Source: an uncultured Oscillospiraceae bacterium
GTDB taxonomy: Bacteria; Bacillota_A; Clostridia; Oscillospirales; Oscillospiraceae
Length of the DNA stretch: 7,387 nucleotides
Assembly (NCBI GenBank): GCA_934561335.1
Contig: CAKTGD010000081.1
Span: 1 to 7,387, forward strand
Reading direction: 5' to 3'
The position numbers were made by a program, and so were the translations under genes. This document shows positions 1-6,586 of the stretch, in pieces. Under the pieces are notes generated by a model, which saw only the letters and a program-made list of their open reading frames with translations, was not told the origin of the DNA and did no database searches. Each line of letters starts with the position of its first letter. Within the stretch, counting starts at the first letter, position 1.

Positions 1-707
1 GAACGAGCCTCGGCATCTATATGACGGAAACCGTGCGCGGCTATCTTCTCGGCCTGATGATGGAAACGGGGCGCTCCGCGCTCTGGACGCGGGGCGACGC
101 GGACGCGCTGTCCGATCTGACCTTCACCAACTTTATGATCAAGACCTGCCGCATCACCGACCTTTTGCTGAAAAAGGAGTACAAGCGGGCCATCGCCTCG
201 GTGGAGGCCTCGCTGGAGCTGGATCCGCGGCTCACCTCTGCCGCCGCGCGGAATTTCATGTACTGCGGGCTGTCGCTCTGCTATCTGGCGATCGGGCGGC
301 TCGGAAAGGCGGCGGAATGGCTCGACCGCTCGCTCACCATTGCCGAGCAGGACAGAAATTACTCCTTCCTCGCCTGCTTCCGCAAGTATTTTCAGGTCCT
401 CTTTCTGATGCCGTCCATCGCCGCCGCGCACGCGCAGGCGATCCGCGAGATCAAGGCGCTTGGCATCCACTACACCCGCGCCGACGAGAGCCGCATCTTC
501 GCCATGCTGGACGATGTGCCGGAGCTCAAGGAGAGCCTCACCGGCCGCGAGCGCGAGGTCGCGGAGCTGGCCGCGCACGGAATGCACAACAGCGAGATCG
601 CCAAAATGCTGCATATTTCGGAAAACACCGTCAAGCACCACCTGAAAAACGCCTTTCAGAAGATGAACATCGACCGCCGCAGCCATCTCATCGAAATGCT
701 GCGATAA
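1..707 (+). CDS. LuxR-family transcriptional regulator (MalT/LAL-like), C-terminal part, 5'-truncated
   Basis: This is the C-terminal part of a DNA-binding transcriptional regulator acting in the cytoplasm. The reading frame is open to the left edge (first full codon at base 3) with no stop. The first ATG, at base 21, has no ribosome binding site and sits inside continuous helical sequence, so it is not a convincing start. Seen: roughly the first 170 residues are Ala/Leu-rich amphipathic helices of TPR type, including a stretch like KEYKRAIASVEASLELDP and another around GRLGKAAEWLDRSLTIAEQ. The last ~56 residues (about bases 537-704) are a LuxR/GerE helix-turn-helix, with LTGREREVAELAAHG, then SEIAKMLHISENTVKHHL and a KMNIDRR segment. 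Known of the family: MalT-like proteins have an N-terminal ATPase domain, then a TPR sensor domain, then this HTH. The ATPase part, if present, is off the window. Inferred: it may regulate the surface-protein gene that begins 106 bp downstream. The effector is unknown. No terminator follows the stop. Confidence 0.88.
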   Translation, partial: TSLGIYMTETVRGYLLGLMMETGRSALWTRGDADALSDLTFTNFMIKTCRITDLLLKKEYKRAIASVEASLELDPRLTSAAARNFMYCGLSLCYLAIGRLGKAAEWLDRSLTIAEQDRNYSFLACFRKYFQVLFLMPSIAAAHAQAIREIKALGIHYTRADESRIFAMLDDVPELKESLTGREREVAELAAHGMHNSEIAKMLHISENTVKHHLKNAFQKMNIDRRSHLIEMLR

Positions 708-718
708 AGCAAAATACT

Positions 719-730
719 ACCCGAACGGGT
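719..730. promoter_or_regulatory. Inverted repeat, candidate activator (LuxR-type) binding site
   Basis: ACCCG and CGGGT face each other across two bases (AA). The centre, at about 724.5, lies some 43 bp upstream of the start site predicted from the -10 element at 756-761. That is the place where LuxR-type activators bind when they overlap a weak -35. The flanking bases (ACT on the left, GAT on the right) are only partly symmetric. The short stem is not followed by a T-run, so a terminator for the upstream gene is unlikely. Binding by the adjacent regulator is inference from position and symmetry. Confidence 0.4.
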
Positions 731-752
731 GATGCGGCCTCCCCCGCCCTTC

Positions 753-761
753 TGCTATACT
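753..761 (+). promoter_or_regulatory. Extended -10 promoter element for the SLH protein gene
   Basis: TGCTATACT combines the TG extension and a TATACT hexamer (756-761), a close match to the sigma-A extended -10. The -35 position, 17 bp upstream (733-738, TGCGGC), has almost no match to TTGACA. The promoter therefore probably relies on the extended -10 and on an activator. Transcription would start near 768, leaving a 5' leader of about 46 bases. Confidence 0.55.
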
Positions 762-772
762 GTCCACAGTAT
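757..772. promoter_or_regulatory. Perfect 7-2-7 palindrome across the -10 and start site, candidate operator
   Basis: ATACTGT and ACAGTAT are exact reverse complements separated by CC. The 16-bp site includes five bases of the -10 hexamer and runs past the predicted transcription start. A dimeric repressor bound here would block RNA polymerase. No repressor gene is visible in the window. A leader RNA hairpin is less likely, because most of the left arm would lie upstream of the start site. Confidence 0.42.
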
Positions 773-800
773 GATTTACTGCAAACCAACGGATAAATGA

Positions 801-806
801 AGGGAG
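801..806 (+). promoter_or_regulatory. Ribosome binding site of the SLH protein gene
   Basis: AGGGAG lies 7 bases before the ATG at 814, a standard Shine-Dalgarno spacing. It fixes that ATG as the start, and the first codons then give a perfect signal peptide. Confidence 0.8.
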
Positions 807-813
807 AGACCCA

Positions 814-3800
814 ATGAAAAAACGACTATTTTCTCTGTTGCTCGTGCTGGTCATGGCGCTTTCGCTGCTGCCCACACAGGCGTATGCCTATCTCGGCGGG
901 CTGAGCGATCCGACCGGCCGGCTGATGTCAAAGGCCGCGCCCGCCACCATCAAAAAGGAGGGCGTGGACGACGGCTCACAGATCTATTCCTTCAAAATGA
1001 ACAACGGCAAGCTCGTGTTCTTTTTGGCGGTGGACGGCCCCCACGCGGGCAAGTCCGTGACCACCTCCGACCGCGGCTATACCCCCATGATGGACTCTGT
1101 CCGCGCCGGCGTGTACGAGCAGGCGCGCTTCACGCTTCAGACCGACAGCTCTCAAAAGAGCCTGAAGCTGGAGAAGATGGAGGTCGTTGACCCCCGCGAT
1201 CCCCAGTATCTGGGCATCGCAGACGATAATCTCGTGCCGAGCAGCAATTCGCTGGTCGTGCGCTGCCATTTCAGCGGCTACGGCGAATCGGACCCGCAAC
1301 CGCTATGCTATATCACCTACTACTTTGTGGAGCTCGGCCCCGGCAAAACGCGCGGCCTGGCCTCCTCCGCGCAGGACGCTCCCGACGGCAAGACCTTTGC
1401 GCTGGTCGCGCAGGCATCGTGGGGCTTGGGCATGGCGCTGGATAACTCCCCGGAATACAGCCTCCGCTATTTCCAGGACTATCACGGCTTTTCCCGCATG
1501 GGACACGCCAAGGCAGCGGCTGCGGCGCATGTCAAGCTCAGCCAAAGCAGGCGAGGTGCGAGCGCCATCATCAGGAGCACCGACATCACCGCGGGCCTCG
1601 GCCGCACCCGGCTTGATGACAGCAGCGGCAGCCGCGTGATCACCGAGGTCTTCTCCGACAGCTATGGTGTGGACAATCCCTTTGTGCTGGCCGACCACGA
1701 CCTCATCAGAACCATAAACGACATACCGCCGACGCTGTACATGACCTACGATGCCGCTGCCGACCGCCTGATCACTGAGGGCTATACGCGGACGCTCGGC
1801 GGCGGCGATTACGGCAGCGGCACCTTGAGCACCCTGCACGCCTGGGGCTTCCGCGCGGTCTCCACCAAAGCCGAGGCCGAGGCCGGGGGCGGCGGGGAAG
1901 GCGGTTCCTCCGACCCGGACAAGGTCACCGTCCCGCAGAACGCTGACCGCCTGGGCCTTTACCGGACCCCGGGAGGCGTACTGGCCGCGCCCATCCTTGG
2001 TTCCACTCAGGAGGCCGTGCTCAAGGCCATATACGGCGCACCCCTCTACACCCTGCGCGGCAGCTTCGAGATGAAAACCGACGAGAGCGGAACATTCTAT
2101 GAGTTCACCGAGAAAAAGGCGGCCCTGACCCCCACCATCACCGCGGCGTGGTCAAGCGGTCACTTCCGCGTTCGGCTGAACGAAAGCGGACTGTTCTCCG
2201 GCTTTGACGCCACCCCCTCGGTGCAGTACTCCACGCCGCGCTTCATGCTCTTCAGCGCGGCAAATCCCACCGGTCCGGCCGCCGGACTGGCGTTCGATGG
2301 AAATATTCTGACCCTCAATATGAATCCGGAGGATAACGCCGTCCTCGTGTTCATCGATATTCCGCAGGTCACCAGCAAGATCGACAAGGCGCAGCTCAAG
2401 CCCAACGGCGACCTGATCCTCTCCGGCGAGATGGGGCTGGACCTCATCCTCAACTCCTCCCCCGACAAGCTGTTGGAGCTGGAGGCGCTGGGCTACGGGC
2501 CAAGCGGCTCCGACTTTAAGCAAAACGGCATCAAGGCCAGCGGCAAGCTGGACACCGGTTCTCTGCTTGGTCTGGAGCTGGCGGAGATCGAGGCGGAGAT
2601 CAACACCTTCAAGGGGCAGGAGCTTTACAAGTTCTCACTGGAGCTGAATGCCTTCGACCTCTTTGAAACGGAGGCGGAGCTGGAGCTCAAGCGGCTGAAG
2701 AACGGCCGCCTTGCCCCCAATAATCTCTACTTTTCGCTGGCGGTGGAGCCGGGTATTCCTCTGGTTCCTCCCGTTCCCACTGCCTTTCTCAAGGGTGGCG
2801 GCGGCGGCTTTTACGGCCTGGCCGACACCATCAACGGCGACCATACCGGCATTCCGCCCATTAGCCTGAAGCTGACGGCCATCGGAGACTATCTGAAGGT
2901 CATCGAGGGCGAGGTGCATATCACGCTCGGCCCCAGCTATCTGGAATATTCCGGAACAAATATGAAAATCGCCAAGGTGGATATTCTCGACTCGTTCAAT
3001 GTGTATCTCCGCCTCGTGGGCGAAAAGCGCAGCTACCGCGGCACGAACTATACCGGCCTGCGCGCGGGCGGCGGCATGGGCATTAAGCTCAAGGCACCGA
3101 AGGGCGACAAGGCGATTTTTGAGGTGAACAGCAAGGTGGAGGCCAGCATGTTCGGCGGGCTGGACAATTACAGCCGCCCCACCAGCGCCTACCTTCAGAT
3201 CGACAGCCGCGGCGGCGTCAATGCGAGGGTCATGATCCCCAAGCAGCTCGGCAAGCTGAAATTTCGCGTCATCGGCGGCAAAACGCTTGCCAGCGCCAGC
3301 GCGGACTTCATCCTCGGCGCGCAGACCGCCGTCAATGTGAACCCGAATGCCTATGCCGGATTGAATGCCGGGCAGATCCTGTCCAAGGCAGCCACCTCCG
3401 CGTGGAACAATCTCAGCGTCTACGGCGGCCTGTCCCATAAGGGCAATTTTGCACTGACGCACTGGCGCCTGTACTACATCCTGCCCGATCATGTGGGCGG
3501 CGCCTTCCATCTGGTGAAGAACATCAATAAAAACTGGTCGCTGCAGGATGAGATCAACAAAAACGCATGGTTCGTCAGCGGGAACCGCGCACAGGCCTTC
3601 AGCGCCGCGCCGTTTATGGAGGACACCTACCTCTGCATCGACGACGAGACCGGCGAGCAGATCGGCATTGCCGTGGTGGAGTGCAGTCTTTTCGCCCTGC
3701 CCGCCGCAGAGGACGAGGGGATCTCCCTGTTTGCCACACAGGGATCCGATGGGCGGTACAGCGAGACCATCACCAACACACCGGCCCATGCCGGCGCGGA

Positions 3801-6411
3801 TCAGCTTCTGCTCCAGATCTTCCCGAAGAACGCCGCGGATTGGGACACGCTGAGAGCGAGCCTTTCCATCACGCCGGATGGACAGGAAGCGATAAAGCTG
3901 GTCGAACCGAGCATTAACTCGGAAGACGAATTTACCAACCCCGACAAGGCGAACTGCACCGAGATCGAGGATGAGCTGGAGGATGGCACGGTCCGCACGG
4001 GCCTGCTGATCGCCACCGGGCTTGGCGCCAATATAGAGCAGACCCTGACCATTGCGGCGGACTGCGATTTCGACTATGTTCTGTGCGCCAACGCGCGCCC
4101 CACAACGCTGGACTTCAGCCTGAGCGGATATAACGCCTCAAGCTCCATTGTAAACCCGCGCGACGGCAGGACCTACGCCGTGCGCTACTACCTCGATACA
4201 CAACCCGACCGCACGGGCGAGAACTACTTCCTCGATATGGTCGAGGAGAGTGGCTCGTACGGCTTCACCGTGCTGTCTGAGGGCTCGCTCGCGCCCAGCG
4301 GCGAGTACTATGTCACCGCCGTGCTGGTCGAAGAGGTCACCGGCGACTTCAACGGCGACGGAACGACCGCCCCGGACGAGCGTTCGTGGGTCACGGTGGA
4401 CACCGCGACCTCCACCGCCAAGATCAGCTACACCAACAATACGATCCCCAACGCGCCGGGCAGTGTGACGCTCGACGCCACCGGCAACGAAACGCTGACC
4501 GCGAGCTGGGCGGCTCCCACCGGAACCCCTGCTGTGGACGGCTACCGCGTGACGCTGTACTATAACGATAGGGGAGACTGGAAGCAGGCGGGCGCACCCT
4601 ATGTGCTGGACAACGCGGACTTTGACGCAGACAGCAAGAATCCCGCTGCAACAACACTTGCCGATGGGAAGCTTTCTCTCCGCATGGCGCCCACGGTGGG
4701 CGGAAAGGAGGTCGAGGTCGGTGGCAGCCCGGAGAACCCGACAGTCATCTCCACCGGCAGCACCCCCGACAAGTCCCCGGCGGATACTAACTACAAAGTC
4801 GCAGTGGAATCCTTCCGTTATGAGGAAGAGACCGAAAAAAGCGTCTACTATTTCAGCGACGCGACGGAGTCCGGCACAACTATGCTTCCCGCTTACACCG
4901 CGCCCACCCTCACCGTGACCTACGGCGAGAATAACAGCACCGTCACGCTCAACAGCAGCAACGGCTATGATATGCTCACATGGAAGGCCATTCCGGACGG
5001 TACGCTCTTCACCGTGAGCGGCGTGGACGGCAGTCTTGCGTTCGAAGCCGATCCGGCCGATCCGGGCAGCGGCATCTTCACGGTCGCAGGCGACGGTTCC
5101 ACCGGTTTCACGGTCACGGCCGACAATGAGGGTAAAAAGCTCATTGAAAACAGCGGGCGCGTCAAACTCACTGTAAAGAAGGACCGCGATGTGACGGACT
5201 ATTACCTGCGCCTGACGCTGGACGATGTTGCGCCGGTGCTGACGCTCGACAGCGAGAATGTCTATGCCGACATGACCACGGGCGAGTATTCCGTCACCGG
5301 CGTCACCGAGCCCGGACTGCTGGTCTCCATGGGTGCTGGCAACAGCCCCGCCATCAAAACAACAGCCGACCCGCAGGGCAGATTCGCCCTCAGCGGTATG
5401 CTGAGCAAGGATGATCCGGATTCCCCCGACCTCTTCCGATCCCTGCTCACTGAGGTCACCACGCAGGACGGTGTCGGCAATGACGCTGAGCCCGCTCCGG
5501 TGCTGATCTCGGCACGGCCGGCCGCAGAGGCGGAGCAACCGCCTGCGCCTCCCACGCCGCCGGTCACGCCCGGCAATCCCTCCGACAGCGGCGGCTCGTC
5601 CTCCGGCGGCTCGTCCTCGTCCGACCGTGACGATTCCGGCCCACGCTACGCCGTCGATACGCTGGACAAGAGCGAAAACGGCAGCGTGAGCGTCAACCCG
5701 AAAAACGCGAGCAAGGGCGACCGCGTGACCGTCACGGTCAAGCCCGATGAGGGCTACGAGCTGGACACCCTCACCGTGACCGACAGCAAGGGTAGCCAGC
5801 TTGAGCTCACCGACAAGGGCGATGGCAAATTCACCTTCATCATGCCGGCCGGCAAGGTGGAGATCGCCGCCCTCTTCCGGCCGGTCGGCCCCGCGTTTTC
5901 CGATGTTTTCCCCTCCGCGTGGTACAATGACGCGGTCGCTTGGGCGGTGGCGAACGGCATCACCATGGGCATCGGCGGCGGTCTCTTCGGGCCGAACGAG
6001 CCCTGCACCCGCGCGCAGATCGTGACCTTCCTGTGGCGCGCGGCCGGCTCACCCGAGCCGAAGGGCACGGCGGGCATGAGCGATGTGAACGAGAATAGCT
6101 TTTACGCCAAAGCGGTCGCATGGGCCATTGAAAACGGCATCACCACCGGCGTCGGCGGCGGACGGTTCAGCCCCGACAACACCTGCACCCGCGCGCAGGC
6201 CGTGACCTTCCTTGCCCGCGCGCTGGGCGCGAAGGCCGAGGGCCGGCCCGAGTTCAGCGATGTTCCCGCGAACGCATGGTACGCTGAGGCGGTCGCATGG
6301 GCCGCGGCGAACGGCATCACCACCGGCATCGGCGGCGGGCTGTTCGGCTCCGGCGATGACTGCGCGAGAGCGCAGATCGTGACCTTCCTCTTCCGGGCGT
6401 TCAGCCGGTAA
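814..6411 (+). CDS. Very large secreted, SLH-anchored surface protein (1865 aa), function unknown
   Basis: An exported protein likely held on the cell wall by three C-terminal SLH repeats, which in characterised bacteria bind secondary cell-wall polymers. Domains in order, by residue: signal peptide 1-25 (MKKR, Leu-rich core, cleavage likely after AYA); an unrecognised N-terminal region to ~350; a Gly/Ser linker at 357-366; an unrecognised beta-rich region of alternating polar and hydrophobic strands, ~370-920, with five glycines in a row at 661-665; a mixed region ~930-1200 with an EF-hand-like loop at 1178-1189 (DFNGDGTTAPDE); a fibronectin III-like module ~1213-1365, longer than the usual ~90 residues; an unassigned beta region to ~1470; an Ig-like module ~1473-1567; a Pro-rich then Ser/Gly linker ~1570-1609; a divergent InlB-B-repeat-like module ~1612-1688; SLH repeats at 1695, 1755 and 1814 to the end. 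No catalytic motif was recognised. The mature protein has ten cysteines, three of them at the same place in each SLH repeat. Monocistronic by appearance: own promoter, terminator downstream. An adhesin, S-layer-associated or matrix-binding role is possible but unproven. Confidence 0.93.
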   Translation: MKKRLFSLLLVLVMALSLLPTQAYAYLGGLSDPTGRLMSKAAPATIKKEGVDDGSQIYSFKMNNGKLVFFLAVDGPHAGKSVTTSDRGYTPMMDSVRAGVYEQARFTLQTDSSQKSLKLEKMEVVDPRDPQYLGIADDNLVPSSNSLVVRCHFSGYGESDPQPLCYITYYFVELGPGKTRGLASSAQDAPDGKTFALVAQASWGLGMALDNSPEYSLRYFQDYHGFSRMGHAKAAAAAHVKLSQSRRGASAIIRSTDITAGLGRTRLDDSSGSRVITEVFSDSYGVDNPFVLADHDLIRTINDIPPTLYMTYDAAADRLITEGYTRTLGGGDYGSGTLSTLHAWGFRAVSTKAEAEAGGGGEGGSSDPDKVTVPQNADRLGLYRTPGGVLAAPILGSTQEAVLKAIYGAPLYTLRGSFEMKTDESGTFYEFTEKKAALTPTITAAWSSGHFRVRLNESGLFSGFDATPSVQYSTPRFMLFSAANPTGPAAGLAFDGNILTLNMNPEDNAVLVFIDIPQVTSKIDKAQLKPNGDLILSGEMGLDLILNSSPDKLLELEALGYGPSGSDFKQNGIKASGKLDTGSLLGLELAEIEAEINTFKGQELYKFSLELNAFDLFETEAELELKRLKNGRLAPNNLYFSLAVEPGIPLVPPVPTAFLKGGGGGFYGLADTINGDHTGIPPISLKLTAIGDYLKVIEGEVHITLGPSYLEYSGTNMKIAKVDILDSFNVYLRLVGEKRSYRGTNYTGLRAGGGMGIKLKAPKGDKAIFEVNSKVEASMFGGLDNYSRPTSAYLQIDSRGGVNARVMIPKQLGKLKFRVIGGKTLASASADFILGAQTAVNVNPNAYAGLNAGQILSKAATSAWNNLSVYGGLSHKGNFALTHWRLYYILPDHVGGAFHLVKNINKNWSLQDEINKNAWFVSGNRAQAFSAAPFMEDTYLCIDDETGEQIGIAVVECSLFALPAAEDEGISLFATQGSDGRYSETITNTPAHAGADQLLLQIFPKNAADWDTLRASLSITPDGQEAIKLVEPSINSEDEFTNPDKANCTEIEDELEDGTVRTGLLIATGLGANIEQTLTIAADCDFDYVLCANARPTTLDFSLSGYNASSSIVNPRDGRTYAVRYYLDTQPDRTGENYFLDMVEESGSYGFTVLSEGSLAPSGEYYVTAVLVEEVTGDFNGDGTTAPDERSWVTVDTATSTAKISYTNNTIPNAPGSVTLDATGNETLTASWAAPTGTPAVDGYRVTLYYNDRGDWKQAGAPYVLDNADFDADSKNPAATTLADGKLSLRMAPTVGGKEVEVGGSPENPTVISTGSTPDKSPADTNYKVAVESFRYEEETEKSVYYFSDATESGTTMLPAYTAPTLTVTYGENNSTVTLNSSNGYDMLTWKAIPDGTLFTVSGVDGSLAFEADPADPGSGIFTVAGDGSTGFTVTADNEGKKLIENSGRVKLTVKKDRDVTDYYLRLTLDDVAPVLTLDSENVYADMTTGEYSVTGVTEPGLLVSMGAGNSPAIKTTADPQGRFALSGMLSKDDPDSPDLFRSLLTEVTTQDGVGNDAEPAPVLISARPAAEAEQPPAPPTPPVTPGNPSDSGGSSSGGSSSSDRDDSGPRYAVDTLDKSENGSVSVNPKNASKGDRVTVTVKPDEGYELDTLTVTDSKGSQLELTDKGDGKFTFIMPAGKVEIAALFRPVGPAFSDVFPSAWYNDAVAWAVANGITMGIGGGLFGPNEPCTRAQIVTFLWRAAGSPEPKGTAGMSDVNENSFYAKAVAWAIENGITTGVGGGRFSPDNTCTRAQAVTFLARALGAKAEGRPEFSDVPANAWYAEAVAWAAANGITTGIGGGLFGSGDDCARAQIVTFLFRAFSR
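1882..1911 (+). other. Glycine/serine linker in the SLH protein
   Basis: Residues 357-366 (AGGGGEGGSS) form a flexible, low-complexity hinge between the N-terminal unrecognised region and the central beta-rich region. It marks a likely domain boundary at about residue 355-370. Confidence 0.6.
4345..4380 (+). other. EF-hand/dockerin-like calcium-binding loop in the SLH protein
   Basis: Residues 1178-1189 read DFNGDGTTAPDE. Positions 1, 3 and 5 of the loop are Asp, Asn and Asp, position 6 is Gly, and position 12 is Glu, the standard pattern of calcium ligands. Only one loop is present and no clear paired second loop or cohesin/dockerin architecture surrounds it, so it is more likely a structural calcium site before the fibronectin-like module than a true dockerin. 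Confidence 0.55.
5589..5618 (+). repeat. Two perfect tandem copies of a 15-bp unit in the Ser/Gly linker
   Basis: The unit CGGCGGCTCGTCCTC occurs at 5589-5603 and again immediately at 5604-5618. It encodes the Gly-Ser-rich linker between the Pro-rich segment and the InlB-B-repeat-like module. The unit is five codons long, so gain or loss of a copy keeps the frame and changes only the linker length. Confidence 0.85.
5896..6408 (+). repeat. Three tandem SLH repeats (about 180 bp each)
   Basis: The repeats begin at about 5896, 6076 and 6253 and encode residues 1695-1747, 1755-1806 and 1814-1865. Each has an opening (F/M)SDV, an aromatic-Tyr pair (WY/FY), AVAWA, an NGIT.G(I/V)GGG turn, then Cys, (T/A)RAQ and VTFL. 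The DNA copies share long identical stretches, such as the segment around CCTGCACCCGCGCGCAG in the first two, which suggests duplication or gene conversion. The third copy has Ala in place of Thr in the TRAQ motif and ends almost at the stop codon, as usual for C-terminal SLH anchors. Confidence 0.92.
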
Positions 6412-6432
6412 GCGGAGCGAGGCGAAACGACC

Positions 6433-6455
6433 GGCCTTTTCCCCGATCAAAGGCC
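6433..6455 (+). other. Weak 7-bp stem-loop downstream of the SLH protein gene
   Basis: GGCCTTT (6433-6439) pairs exactly with AAAGGCC (6449-6455) around a 9-base loop, 22 bases after the stop codon. No T-run follows, so it is a poor intrinsic terminator. It may stabilise the 3' end of the transcript or have no role. Confidence 0.3.
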
Positions 6456-6511
6456 CCCTGCTTCTCTCCTGCACACGCCGCAAGGCGCGCTTACAGGCGG
6501 TGAACAGACAG

Positions 6512-6550
6512 AAAGAAGGCCGGAAACCAGAGCGGTTTCCGGCCTTCTTT
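6512..6550. terminator. Bidirectional intrinsic terminator between convergent genes
   Basis: A perfect 17-bp stem (6512-6528 with 6534-6550) encloses the five-base loop AGAGC. The GC-rich core is flanked by AAAG on the left and CTTT on the right, so the hairpin ends in a short T-run on either strand. It lies 100 bases after the SLH gene stop and 36 bases beyond the stop of the opposing phosphatase gene, exactly where a shared terminator is expected. The U-tract is short (TTT, then GATCATTC on plus; TTTCTGTCTG on minus), so the strength must come mainly from the stem. Confidence 0.85.
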
Positions 6551-6586
6551 GATCATTCATTGCCAAAGCCTGACAGCGCGGCGGCT

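Noticed and set aside
719..730. Inverted repeat after the regulator as a transcription terminator
   Set aside because: The stem is only 5 bp with a two-base centre and no T-run follows; its position relative to the -10 element fits a protein-binding site better.
317..796. 159-codon plus-strand frame overlapping the regulator
   Set aside because: It is an alternative frame of the LuxR-family gene, Arg/Pro-rich, and runs through the promoter region without any protein feature.
2635..3789. 384-codon open frame on the minus strand inside the SLH gene
   Set aside because: Same reasons: antisense shadow with no recognisable protein features; its length follows from the codon bias of the real gene.
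4345..4380. Dockerin domain indicating a cellulosome protein
   Set aside because: Only one calcium loop is present, there is no second dockerin repeat, and the rest has no cohesin or glycoside hydrolase signature.
4138..5538. 466-codon open frame on the minus strand inside the SLH gene
   Set aside because: It lies wholly antisense to a convincing coding frame in GC-rich DNA, its product is an Arg/Val/Gly/His-rich mix with no domain, and no ribosome binding site or promoter was seen.
6476..6487. CGCC-GCAA-GGCG mini hairpin
   Set aside because: A four-base-pair stem with a tetraloop is expected often by chance in GC-rich sequence.
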